Assembly: GCA_903873255.1 (NCBI GenBank)
Contig: CAIQNR010000004.1
Location: 1-39,720, forward strand
Reading direction: 5' to 3'
Length of the DNA stretch: 39,720 bases
Source: an uncultured bacterium
Lineage (GTDB): Bacteria; Babelota; Babeliae; Babelales; CAIQNR01
Part shown: positions 1 to 9,343 of the stretch, piece by piece
How the letters are laid out: every line of letters starts with the position of its first letter
How positions within the stretch are numbered: the stretch's first letter is position 1
The notes under the pieces: model-generated
What the model was told of the DNA's origin: nothing
Databases searched by the model: none
What the model saw: only the letters and a program-made list of their open reading frames with translations
Position numbers and translations under genes: made by a program

Positions 1-2
1 GT

Positions 3-1424
3 GATGCATCATTTGAGCAACTAAGCAAAGTAGTTGAAGTGTTTTCAAACGACTCTAACATTATTATCGAAACAACCTTTAAACGCCACTATCCCCACAC
101 CACACTTGCCTGCCATTTACTTGGCTATCTCGGCCATTTAGATAATGATACTGACCATCCAAATACCATTGGTGGCAAAATGGGCATTGAAAAAATATAT
201 GAAGATACACTGCGTGGCAAAGTCGGCTCGCTCATGCGCATTATCAATTCAATGGGCAATCACATTGCAGAATACGAAATAGAAAAAACGCATGAAGGAT
301 ACGATATTGTTACCACTCTAGATCTTGAACTACAAAAAATTGCAGAAGCTGTTTTTCCTCTAGATCAACCCGGAATTTTTGTATTGATGGATCCTTATAC
401 AGGTAGTTTACGTGCAGTACTTTCTCGCCCAAGCTTTGACCCCAATATGTTTTTAACAGCAATTGATAAACAACAATGGAATGTTTTACAAGAACAAAAA
501 TCTTTTTTAAATAGAATCTGCAAAGCGGCCTATCCACCCGGCTCCATTTTTAAAATTGTTACCTTTTCTGCAGCGCTCGAAACAGGCATCGTTAATCAGC
601 ATTCTTCATGGTATTGTGGAGGCTATAGTATTCTTAATGATCGCCATTACCACTGCGCGCGTAAAGAAGGACATGGTGAATTAACCCTCAAACAAGCATT
701 TGCTCATTCATGCAATATTCCTCCCTTTGATATGGCACGACGACTGGATATCGATACCATCTCTCGTTATGCACATATGTTTGGACTTGGTGAGAAAACC
801 AATACAGCTCTTCAAGAAGATACTGGCCTTGTTCCCAATAGGGAATGGAAAAAAAGAGTTAAAGGGGAGCGCTGGTGGCTTGGAGAAACATTTTCGGCTT
901 GCATAGGACAAAGTTTTCTTCTCGTAACACCACTGCAAATGGCTCGTATGGTTGGTGCAGTAGAAACTGGTTTTTTAACATCAATTCGCATCACCGAAGA
1001 TATGCCTATTATTAAAGAACCTCTTTCCATTCGCCCCGAAACACGTAATTTTTTACAACAAGCCATGTACGCTGTAACCATGAAAGGTACTGGCAGAAGA
1101 CTTTCGTATATGCATGATTTTATTATTCGATCAAAAACAAGTACCGCACAAACAAGCGCACTCCATAAAAAGAAAATGAGTGCTGAATATTTAGAACATG
1201 GATGGCTAGCTGCAAACTTTAGTTATAAAGGGCAACCAGCAATGACCATGATTATTTTGACAGAAAAAACTGGTGGAACACAACTGCCACTAACCATTGC
1301 TAAAGATTTTTTACAAGGATACCGCCGCATTATGCAACAGCGTAATATTGGCTATGCATCACAGCCACAAATAGCACAACCTTTCTTAGATGGACATTCA
1401 GAACCTAATCTTCTAGAAGATTAA
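3..1424 (+). CDS. mrdA: Penicillin-binding protein 2-like transpeptidase, 5' truncated by the window edge
   Basis: Frame stays open to the window start (DASFEQLSKVVEV before the GTG at 39). SxxK-like PGSIFKIV, SCN motif, and a third motif reading SKTSTAQ. Confidence 0.85.
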   Translation, partial: DASFEQLSKVVEVFSNDSNIIIETTFKRHYPHTTLACHLLGYLGHLDNDTDHPNTIGGKMGIEKIYEDTLRGKVGSLMRIINSMGNHIAEYEIEKTHEGYDIVTTLDLELQKIAEAVFPLDQPGIFVLMDPYTGSLRAVLSRPSFDPNMFLTAIDKQQWNVLQEQKSFLNRICKAAYPPGSIFKIVTFSAALETGIVNQHSSWYCGGYSILNDRHYHCARKEGHGELTLKQAFAHSCNIPPFDMARRLDIDTISRYAHMFGLGEKTNTALQEDTGLVPNREWKKRVKGERWWLGETFSACIGQSFLLVTPLQMARMVGAVETGFLTSIRITEDMPIIKEPLSIRPETRNFLQQAMYAVTMKGTGRRLSYMHDFIIRSKTSTAQTSALHKKKMSAEYLEHGWLAANFSYKGQPAMTMIILTEKTGGTQLPLTIAKDFLQGYRRIMQQRNIGYASQPQIAQPFLDGHSEPNLLED

Positions 1425-1453
1425 AAATTTTTATTAGATTATTTTTGAACATA

Positions 1454-1486
1454 AAAAAAGGCACTTTTAACAGTGCCTTAATTTTT
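1454..1486. terminator. Bidirectional rho-independent terminator between converging PBP2 and rpsT
   Basis: AAGGCACT TTTAAC AGTGCCTT stem (1458-1479) with A-run upstream and T-run downstream. Confidence 0.85.
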
Positions 1487-1507
1487 ACGCTTTATACAGT
1501 AAGCCAA

Positions 1508-1786
1508 TTATGCTTGCTTGTCTTTTGCAAGAGCAGCAACTTTTTGTGCCAATCTGCTTGTTTTACGAGCAGCTGCGTTTGCGTGAATAACTTTTTTACC
1601 TTTTGCGCGAGCAAATTTTGCTTCTGCATCTTTTAAAAGAATCATTGAATTTTCGTAGTCACCCGCTTTAACAGCTTCAAGAACTTTCTTGACCGCTGTT
1701 TTTAAACAGGTTTTACGAGACAAATTAGTTTGTCTGCGTTTGATATTTTGAAGAACTCTTTTCTTCGCTGATTTTGTATTAGCCAT
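1508..1786 (-). CDS. rpsT: 30S ribosomal protein S20
   Basis: MANTKSAKKRVLQNIKRRQTNLSRKT...; S20 family. Confidence 0.95.
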   Translation of the reverse strand: MANTKSAKKRVLQNIKRRQTNLSRKTCLKTAVKKVLEAVKAGDYENSMILLKDAEAKFARAKGKKVIHANAAARKTSRLAQKVAALAKDKQA

Positions 1787-1796
1787 ATGACCTTAC

Positions 1797-2000
1797 CTAT
1801 AGTACCTTTTTAACTTTTTCTGCTTTTAAGCACTTCGTACACACTTTTGAGGTATGAACTCTATTTTTACAATCACCAGTAATAGTAAAACGCATCTTCT
1901 GCACGTTTGGATAAACCCAACGACCTGTTTTATTATTTGCTTTACTAACCAAATTTGCTGTTCTTGGAGCTTTTCCGCAAACAAAACATATTCTTGACAT
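1797..2000 (-). CDS. rpmB: 50S ribosomal protein L28, four-cysteine form
   Basis: MSRICFVCGKAPRTANLVSKANNKTGRWVYPNVQK...; CxxC pairs present. Confidence 0.95.
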   Translation of the reverse strand: MSRICFVCGKAPRTANLVSKANNKTGRWVYPNVQKMRFTITGDCKNRVHTSKVCTKCLKAEKVKKVL

Positions 2001-2081
2001 AATTACACCTTTTCACGCTTAACAAAATCTATCTGTGATAAAGAAGGATAGAATGCCAGTATAGCAAAGGATCCTTTTTTT

Positions 2082-2852
2082 TCAAATCGAGTTAACATCT
2101 TTAATAAGCTCAAGATACTGATCTACCAGAAAAAGATTTCCCGCCACTATGCTTTTAGAGCTAAAATCAGGCACTTTATCTTCGAAAGTAACTATAAATC
2201 CATGTGCTTCTTTTATTAAAATAATACCTGCTGCTATATCCCACCACTTAAATTGCGTCAAAATAACTGCATCATACCGACCTGCAGCACAATAGGCTAT
2301 ATCCAAAGCAGAAGCACCACATAACCGAATACTACTTGAAAAATCCCAAACTGATGTCACAACAGCAAAATCCTCTTCCGCACATTCAATTGCTAAAATA
2401 GCTCTCTTACTCTCTTTTATATTAGAAGCAGCAAGCCTATTACCATTACAATATGCTCCCTTACCCTTTTCTGCATAAAAAAGCTCTCGAGTCATCGGAT
2501 TATAGATGCACCCTACTACCGGTTCATTATGACACGTAAGCGCCACTGAAACGCAAAAATAGGGGATTCCTGCTGCAAAGTTAGTTGTTCCATCAAGTGG
2601 ATCTATTACCCAGCTGTATTCACTTGTTCCGTCAATAATTCCCGTTTCCTCTGTATAAAAACCTGCTCCAGGAATCATCTTAGAAAGCTCTTCTATCAAA
2701 TATTTTTCACTTGCATGATCGGCCTGTGTAGCAAATGAACCATCTTCTTTATGATAACGATCAAGTTGAGTTTGATAAAAACCCATCAAAATATCACCTG
2801 CATTTTTAACAATAATATGTAATTTTTCAATTTCTTCTTGAGATAATGGCAT
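2082..2852 (-). CDS. suhB: Inositol monophosphatase family protein
   Basis: WVIDPLDGTTNFAAGIPYFCVSVAL and WWDIAAGIILIKEAHG motifs of the IMPase family. Confidence 0.9.
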   Translation of the reverse strand: MPLSQEEIEKLHIIVKNAGDILMGFYQTQLDRYHKEDGSFATQADHASEKYLIEELSKMIPGAGFYTEETGIIDGTSEYSWVIDPLDGTTNFAAGIPYFCVSVALTCHNEPVVGCIYNPMTRELFYAEKGKGAYCNGNRLAASNIKESKRAILAIECAEEDFAVVTSVWDFSSSIRLCGASALDIAYCAAGRYDAVILTQFKWWDIAAGIILIKEAHGFIVTFEDKVPDFSSKSIVAGNLFLVDQYLELIKDVNSI

Positions 2853-3038
2853 ATAAGCTCCTTACTCTAACTAATTTTTAGCCTACAGATGCTTAAGGTA
2901 TCACACTTATATCATTTGCAAAATATAAACCTATCTCTTTTCCATCCTTATAACCTTTTTCAAAAACCATTGCTTTTAACGATTCAGATAGGATATCCTG
3001 AGATTTATATGGAATTAATAACAATTAAAGGAGGTTCT

Positions 3039-3350
3039 ATGTCTAAGAAATTATTAGCATTAACAAGTCTGCTTATCATGAACGGTCAAACATTTACAGC
3101 AAGTATGACCGACATTCTGCTCTTTGAGAGCGAAGAAGTAATCAAAAAAGCTCAATATATCGCAAATCTTAATCAAGATATTCAAAAAATAAAAAGTGAA
3201 TTAAGTAATCTACAATTACTTTTAAAGGATCCTTATATTAATACAGATGAGGCTGTTACAGAATCTATGCTAGAACGACAAGAAAAATTGGTAGCACGTT
3301 TACTATCAATAGAAACAGAGCTTGAATATGTACTAGCGAAACAAGAATAA
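3039..3350 (+). CDS. Small secreted coiled-coil-like protein, unknown function
   Basis: ATG at 3039 follows AAAGGAGG; signal peptide MSKKLLALTSLLIMNGQTFTAS. The tracked ORF start at 2889 is probably too early. Confidence 0.7.
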   Translation: MSKKLLALTSLLIMNGQTFTASMTDILLFESEEVIKKAQYIANLNQDIQKIKSELSNLQLLLKDPYINTDEAVTESMLERQEKLVARLLSIETELEYVLAKQE

Positions 3351-3362
3351 TAATACCTTACT

Positions 3363-3396
3363 AAAAAGGGCCTGGATATTCTCCAAGCCCTTTTTT
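3363..3396. terminator. Bidirectional terminator
   Basis: AAAAAGGGCCTGGA TATTC TCCAAGCCCTTTTTT; near-identical to 5187-5217. Confidence 0.85.
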
Positions 3397-3419
3397 AGTA
3401 TCTCATCAATATCGCAAAA

Positions 3420-4976
3420 TTACCGAGGTGTTATACCTAAAAGCTCATAAATTTCGCTTGCATGCATTGTTTCTTTTTCGAGAAGTGCGTTAGCAAGTTT
3501 TTCTAATTTATCTTTATTATCAAGCAGTAACTTCTTGGTGTCTTTATAGCATTGATTCATAATTTTAAGAACTTCATCATCAATCAACTTTGCCGTTTCT
3601 TGTGAGTAAACAAAGGCATCTCGACCTTGTGCATACACAACAAATCCAAGTTTTTCTGACATACCATATGAACAAACCATTAAGCGAACGGTATTAGTTG
3701 CATTTGCACAATCACTATAAGCACCTGTTGTAATTTTACTAAACGTAATTTCTTCTGCTACACGACCACCTAAGCAGTGCATAACATACGCGATCATTTC
3801 TTCTTTAACTGTGGAGAATTTATCCCGCTCAGGAAGTGAATAGGTAACACCCAAAGCTCCACCACGCGGCGCAATAGTTACTTTATGAAGTGGTGTTGCA
3901 TACATTGGGTTAAGCAATGTCACCAGCGCATGGCCAGCTTCATGAAATGCTGTCATACGCCTTTCTTCAGCTGATATCACAATATTTTCCGATTTTTTAC
4001 CAAGCCGCAATGTATCAATTGCTTCTTCTATATCACCCATCTTAATAGTTTTACTTTTAAATCTATGGGCTATTAAAGCTGATTCATTAATTAAATTTGC
4101 AAGTTCTGCACCAGAAAAACCAATTGCTGATTGCGCTATTTTTTTAAGATCAACTGATGGATCTAATTTAACATGAGCAGAGTGAATTTTAAGAACTTCT
4201 TCTCGCGCCGCTGCATCTGGATTTTTTACTGAGATTATTCTATCAAAACGACCTGGCCTAAGTAATGCTTCATCAAGCATTTCTGGTCTATTGGTTGCGC
4301 CAAGAACAACAATTGAATTGTTTTCTTTTTTAAATCCATCCATTTCTGTAAGTAATTTATTTAACCCAGCATCCTTATATCCCCATGATGATCCACGTTT
4401 TCCACCAATTGCATCAATTTCATCTATAAATATAATACAGGCTCCATATTTTTCCGCTAACTTTCGAGCAGTAGCAAAAAGACTTCGAATCTGGGCTGCT
4501 GTCCCACCAACCCACATATTTTCCAAATCTGAAGCTGTAATAACAACAAATGGACAGCCAACTTCACCTGCAAACGCACGTGCAAGCAATGTTTTTCCAT
4601 TACCTGGTGTACCAGTAAGCAAAATACCTTTTCTAATTTTTGCACCAATTTCTGTATATTCTTTTGAATTTTGTAAGTAGCTTACAATTTCTTGGAGCTC
4701 TTCTTTAGCTTCATTTGCACCTGCAACAGAAGAAAATCGCTCTTTAATTTCATTTGGCAAAAAAACATTTGCATTACTATTTTCCGGTTCTTTTTTGTCT
4801 AAATATACCGTCAATGCAAGCATTATCAGCATCGAAGCTACCATTACCCCAAGTCCTATAAGGTCTTCTTTGATTTGACTCCGGCGATAGTCATTAGAAT
4901 TATACGAATACACATGAGAAACATCCATAAATCCATATACCAATGCACATGCAAGTAATATTTTTTTTCTTTTCAT
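3420..4976 (-). CDS. FtsH-like AAA+ membrane metalloprotease, divergent short paralog
   Basis: Walker A GTPGNGKT, Walker B IIFIDEID, SRH ATNRPEMLDEALLRPGRFDR, zinc motif HEAGH. Confidence 0.92.
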   Translation of the reverse strand: MKRKKILLACALVYGFMDVSHVYSYNSNDYRRSQIKEDLIGLGVMVASMLIMLALTVYLDKKEPENSNANVFLPNEIKERFSSVAGANEAKEELQEIVSYLQNSKEYTEIGAKIRKGILLTGTPGNGKTLLARAFAGEVGCPFVVITASDLENMWVGGTAAQIRSLFATARKLAEKYGACIIFIDEIDAIGGKRGSSWGYKDAGLNKLLTEMDGFKKENNSIVVLGATNRPEMLDEALLRPGRFDRIISVKNPDAAAREEVLKIHSAHVKLDPSVDLKKIAQSAIGFSGAELANLINESALIAHRFKSKTIKMGDIEEAIDTLRLGKKSENIVISAEERRMTAFHEAGHALVTLLNPMYATPLHKVTIAPRGGALGVTYSLPERDKFSTVKEEMIAYVMHCLGGRVAEEITFSKITTGAYSDCANATNTVRLMVCSYGMSEKLGFVVYAQGRDAFVYSQETAKLIDDEVLKIMNQCYKDTKKLLLDNKDKLEKLANALLEKETMHASEIYELLGITPR

Positions 4977-5111
4977 ATAATCCTACATTTTCATTATTAT
5001 AATTTGGAAATTCAACTAAAATACTAATTTAAAGTATACTATTGGTATAAAATAAGTAAAAAGCCCCCTATTAAATAAACTTTTTTATTAATCCTATTTA
5101 TTACAAAAGCG

Positions 5112-5163
5112 TTATTTTTTCTTCTAATCTTTAAGTCGACTTAGAAATTAGAAGAAAAAATAA
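5112..5163. repeat. 52-bp near-perfect palindrome
   Basis: TTATTTTTTCTTCTAAT (5112-5128) is the exact reverse complement of ATTAGAAGAAAAAATAA (5147-5163); central TAAGTCGACTTA palindrome (5132-5143). Confidence 0.9.
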
Positions 5164-5186
5164 GCTAAAAAATAATTATAGACGCT

Positions 5187-5217
5187 AAAAAGGGCCTGGA
5201 TTTTCTCCAAGCCCTTT
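5187..5217 (-). terminator. Terminator of ftsH
   Basis: AAAAGGGCCTGGATTTTCTCCAAGCCCTTT; same stem as 3363-3396. Confidence 0.8.
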
Positions 5218-5244
5218 AATTTTTTATTTAATCAGCAAATCGAA

Positions 5245-7059
5245 TCAAATAAGCTTATGATCTTCGCGTGGTGCAATACCAAGAAGTTCATAAATTTCAC
5301 TTGCATACATTGTTTCTTTTTCAAGAAGTGCATTTGCTAGGACATCAAGCTTATCACGATTATCTTCTAACATTTTTTTAGCATCTGCATAACACGCATT
5401 AGTAATACGTAGTACTTCATCATCAATAAGCTTTGCTGTTTCCTGTGAATAAACAAAGCCACCTTGTTGCTGAGAGTAAACAATTGGCCCAAGCTTTTCT
5501 GACATACCATAACGACATACCATATCACGAACCGTATCAGTTGCCTTTACAAAGTCATCTCCTGCACCAGTTGCAATCGTATTAAACACAATCTCTTCTG
5601 CAATACGGCCACCCAGAGCCGAGCGAACAAATGCCAACATTTCTTCTTTATTACTTGAATATTTTTCACGCTCAGGCATTGAATGCGTTACACCCAGTGA
5701 ACGACCACGTGGAATAATGGTCACCTTATGGAGAGGATCCATCACCTTTGGAAGCAGTAAACGAATCAAAGCATGCCCAGCTTCATGAAAAGCAGTCATT
5801 TTACGTTCATCTTCTGAAAGTGCAATAGTCTTAAGTTCTTTACCCAGCAATACCTTATCGCGAGCTTCTTCTATATCTTGCATTGTCACCATCTGCTGGT
5901 TTTTCTTAGATGCAATAATAGTTGCTTCGTTAATAAGATTTGCTAAATCTGCGCCAGAAAAACCTGGAGTTCCTCGAGCAACCTTTTTAAGGTCAAGCTC
6001 AGGATCGATTTGTACATTACCAGCATGAACTTTTAAAATTTGTTCACGACTGACTAAATCTGGATACGGAACTTCAATGCGTCTGTCAAAACGACCTGGA
6101 CGAAGTAATGCAGAATCAAGAACATCTGGCCTATTGGTTGCAGCAAGTACAATAACAGGATCTTTAGAGGTTTCAAAACCATCCATTTCTGTCAAAAGCT
6201 GGTTTAATGTTTGCTCACGTTCATCATTACCACCACCAAGCCCACTTCCCCTATGACGACCAACTGCATCAATTTCATCTATAAATATAATGCAAGGCGC
6301 ATGTTTACGTGCTTGAGCAAAAAGATCGCGTACTCGGGATGCACCAACACCCACAAAAACTTCTATAAAATCGGAACCACTAATACTAAAGAATGGACAA
6401 TTTGCTTCCCCTGCCACTGCACGTGCAAGTAATGTTTTACCATTACCAGGTGCACCAACTAAAAGTGCCCCTCGAGTAATTTTAGCACCAAGGCGTTTAT
6501 ATTTTTCTGGGTTTTTTAAGAAATCAACAACATCTAAAAGCTCTTCTTTTGCTTCGGTTGCACCTGCTACTGAAGTAAACTTTTCTTTAATAGTTGAGGG
6601 TAAAAACATCTTTGCGCGGCTTTTCCCCATAGTAAAAACGTTACTTCCACTACCACTCGCGCCACCCTTACTTTGTCTAAAAACATACCAAACAATAAGA
6701 AGGCCAATAAGAAATGATACAAACAGCAAAATCTGCCATACATTAATATCGGTTTGCGGGTTTGCTACAGAAAATTCTACTTTATTTTTTGCTAATTTTT
6801 CCCATACACCTTGATCGGCTGGCATAATAGTTTCAAAGCGTTTCCCATCTTTTGTAGTACCGACAATAAGCGGACCCGAGACTGTTGCAACTTTAATGCC
6901 ACCCTTTTCTACCATTTCTAAAAATTGTGAATATTTATACTCTTCAGTATTTCTTTTAGGATCGACTACCTTAGTAAGCAACCATAAAGAACCAACTATC
7001 ACCAAAACAACGATAACTAAATTTCGAGGACCACTCGAATTGAACATATTTTTTTTCAT
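5245..7059 (-). CDS. ftsH: ATP-dependent zinc metalloprotease FtsH
   Basis: GAPGNGKTLLARA, FIDEIDAVGRHRG, HEAGHAL, full AAA+ and M41 domains. Start moved to MKKNMFNSSGPRNLV with upstream GGAAG. Confidence 0.96.
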   Translation of the reverse strand: MKKNMFNSSGPRNLVIVVLVIVGSLWLLTKVVDPKRNTEEYKYSQFLEMVEKGGIKVATVSGPLIVGTTKDGKRFETIMPADQGVWEKLAKNKVEFSVANPQTDINVWQILLFVSFLIGLLIVWYVFRQSKGGASGSGSNVFTMGKSRAKMFLPSTIKEKFTSVAGATEAKEELLDVVDFLKNPEKYKRLGAKITRGALLVGAPGNGKTLLARAVAGEANCPFFSISGSDFIEVFVGVGASRVRDLFAQARKHAPCIIFIDEIDAVGRHRGSGLGGGNDEREQTLNQLLTEMDGFETSKDPVIVLAATNRPDVLDSALLRPGRFDRRIEVPYPDLVSREQILKVHAGNVQIDPELDLKKVARGTPGFSGADLANLINEATIIASKKNQQMVTMQDIEEARDKVLLGKELKTIALSEDERKMTAFHEAGHALIRLLLPKVMDPLHKVTIIPRGRSLGVTHSMPEREKYSSNKEEMLAFVRSALGGRIAEEIVFNTIATGAGDDFVKATDTVRDMVCRYGMSEKLGPIVYSQQQGGFVYSQETAKLIDDEVLRITNACYADAKKMLEDNRDKLDVLANALLEKETMYASEIYELLGIAPREDHKLI

Positions 7060-7167
7060 GAACTTCCTACATACAATAATGAAACGCTGCACACAAGCAG
7101 GATCCGCTCCCACTCCCCTTATTGATAACAAGTATAATAAAACAGAATCTTTCTGTCGATTGTTTGA

Positions 7168-8526
7168 TTATTTAATAACCGGAAACACCGTAAAATTAGG
7201 TGACCACGAAGGATAGGTACATAACATTTTTTCGTCAGTTATAAAGTGGCGAGAACCTGTCTGTATATTTTGAATTGCTATCCGTTTGCTCTTCTCATTA
7301 CTAAACCCAAATACTACATAATGACCACATGGCGACCAAGAAACCTCTTGTTTGTGCCCACCATCAAAAGTAATTTGGATATCTTTGCCTGTTACTACAC
7401 TATATAAAAATAACTGGCCCACACCATCCACCATTTTTGTATAGGCAATCTTTTTATTTAAAGGACAATATGCAGGAGAAAAACAAACATCTCCCGATTG
7501 TGATAAACACACAAGTGAATCATTAAGACGAGATAAACGATATAGTTGTGGTTTTCCACCTATAAAATCTGAACAAAACACAATATCCCCATTTTCAAGC
7601 ACTGTTGGAGAAATGTTATTTCCCATATTAAAAGTTAATTGTGTATAATTTTTAGGTCTATGAGCTTTGTCATACACATAACTATACAGTTGTGTACCAC
7701 CTTTACATGATAAACAAACAATCACTTCATTAGTATCAGGCGAAAATGCAGGAAGCATATTAAGACCTTCATAACTTGCTACTGTTTTTTCTTTACCAGT
7801 CAACACATCCACTTCCATCAAGCGAACATTTGATGACGTATACTTTGAATACAAAATAGCAGGATACTCTTCATCAAGATTCCAACGAGGCGCTATCAAT
7901 AATTTTGCTTTTGCAACTACTTGCTCATGACTTCCATCATAATCAGAAACACATACTTGGCGATGTCCATTAGAAAGCTGCTTACAATAGGTAATTTTAC
8001 TCAAAAAAAAGCCTGGACTGTGAGTTAATTTTTCCAATATTAGATCAGAAATACTATGTATCCATCCACGCTCTAGCGAACCTGACTTATGGAGTGTGTA
8101 TCCTTTATCTGTTACCATTAAACCTTTTTTAACATCATACATACGAATATCAAACGTTTTTTTCTTACGATTTTCAGTAATAAAAACAGCTATTTCATAT
8201 CCTTTTTTTTCGAGCTCTTTTATTTCTTTTTTATGCGGAATAGCAGACATAGAAATAACAGAAACTAAAAATTGATCCGTAAATTCAAGATCTTTTGCTA
8301 TCATTTTACAATCAGTAAGCAAATGAGTTTCTGTATATTTTGCATGAGAAGATCGATCTATTGCTATAAGAGCAAGTGATACTTTTTTACTTTCCCGCGC
8401 ACCAACTTGAACCTGCATATTTTCTTGATTATTTTGCTGACTTTTTTCTTGAGCCATTACACTAATCAAGAAACATGCTATTATTATTTTTGTTGTTATC
8501 TGTAATATCTTATTCATACAAAACAC
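7168..8526 (-). CDS. tolB: Tol-Pal system protein TolB, beta-propeller
   Basis: N-terminal signal, repeated blades such as SPDTNEVIVCLSCKGGTQLYSY and SPCGHYVVFGFSNEKSKR; follows tolQ/R/A. Confidence 0.85.
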   Translation of the reverse strand: MFCMNKILQITTKIIIACFLISVMAQEKSQQNNQENMQVQVGARESKKVSLALIAIDRSSHAKYTETHLLTDCKMIAKDLEFTDQFLVSVISMSAIPHKKEIKELEKKGYEIAVFITENRKKKTFDIRMYDVKKGLMVTDKGYTLHKSGSLERGWIHSISDLILEKLTHSPGFFLSKITYCKQLSNGHRQVCVSDYDGSHEQVVAKAKLLIAPRWNLDEEYPAILYSKYTSSNVRLMEVDVLTGKEKTVASYEGLNMLPAFSPDTNEVIVCLSCKGGTQLYSYVYDKAHRPKNYTQLTFNMGNNISPTVLENGDIVFCSDFIGGKPQLYRLSRLNDSLVCLSQSGDVCFSPAYCPLNKKIAYTKMVDGVGQLFLYSVVTGKDIQITFDGGHKQEVSWSPCGHYVVFGFSNEKSKRIAIQNIQTGSRHFITDEKMLCTYPSWSPNFTVFPVIK

Positions 8527-8533
8527 TCTTTAT

Positions 8534-9343
8534 TTAAGGTTTAAACGCTATTGCAATTGTTTTTCCCCATAATTGCTGAGGAAAAGTTAACTTATCTAAT
8601 GCTTCTTCTACCGCTCGATCATAAATATAAATATCAGTTGGTTGCGTTAATGATCTTTCTACTATGTTTCCATCCCAACCAATCACAATAAGCACTTCAC
8701 ATACCACATCTTCAGCCATACCAAAAGGCGAAGTCCAAACCGCTTCTATTGCCTCTTTAAGTTGCTGCTGCAGTTGTAAAACATCAAGTTCCTTTTGTGT
8801 TACATACACAATCTCTTGAGACTCTTGAGCAACCTGTGCTGATGAATCAACCAACGGCTCAACAACTTTTACTTCTTGTACCTTTGGCTGCTCTTCTGCT
8901 TTTTTTTCTAGCTGGGTTATTTCTTCTGGTTTCTTTTCTACTAACGATTCTTCAACTACTACTTCATCTTGTAGAGACTTTTGTTTTTTTTTATCCTGAG
9001 ATTTTTTATTTTTCTTTTCTTGAACAAGTGCTGTTTTTTTTGGCTGTTTTTTTTGAACTTTTGGCTGCTTTTTCTGTACAACTGCTTTACTAGAATTATT
9101 ATTTTTTTTGCCCGATTTTATTTTTTTTGCAGCAACAGTTACAGACGGCTTACATGCTCCAAGCGGTAATAATCTAATAACAGCAGCAGGAGAATTTTTA
9201 CTAATCGAAAAACTAAAATCTGGCCCACTTTTATACACAAAAAAAAGTATGCCACAAAAAATAACATGCGATAGCGATACATACACAAAAAAGGCTTTTA
9301 AAGAGGTATACCTAGTCCACCTTTGACGTAGCCAATGCAACAT
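8534..9343 (-). CDS. tolA: TolA/TonB-like periplasmic linker protein
   Basis: Single N-terminal TM, K/Q/E-rich linker, TonB_C-like end (VVCEVLIVIGWDGNIVERSLTQPTDIYIYDRAVEEAL). Start at MLHWLRQ with GGGGGAG upstream. Confidence 0.8.
   Translation of the reverse strand: MLHWLRQRWTRYTSLKAFFVYVSLSHVIFCGILFFVYKSGPDFSFSISKNSPAAVIRLLPLGACKPSVTVAAKKIKSGKKNNNSSKAVVQKKQPKVQKKQPKKTALVQEKKNKKSQDKKKQKSLQDEVVVEESLVEKKPEEITQLEKKAEEQPKVQEVKVVEPLVDSSAQVAQESQEIVYVTQKELDVLQLQQQLKEAIEAVWTSPFGMAEDVVCEVLIVIGWDGNIVERSLTQPTDIYIYDRAVEEALDKLTFPQQLWGKTIAIAFKP

Noticed and set aside
310-537. Antisense ORF in the PBP2 gene (also 708-938, 812-1081)
   Set aside because: Overlaps a strongly supported coding gene on the opposite strand; no recognisable motif.
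1445-1636. ORF antisense to rpsT
   Set aside because: Complement of a ribosomal protein gene and spans a terminator.
4291-4680. 129-aa ORF antisense to the ftsH-like gene
   Set aside because: Fully inside the conserved AAA+ domain coding region; no independent support.
3420-4976. ftsH-like gene as a pseudogene
   Set aside because: Full-length open frame with intact Walker, SRH and HEAGH motifs and its own SD.
8797-9169. Hydrophobic ORFs antisense to tolA
   Set aside because: Leu/Phe-rich translation is the complement of the Lys/Gln/Glu-rich TolA linker.
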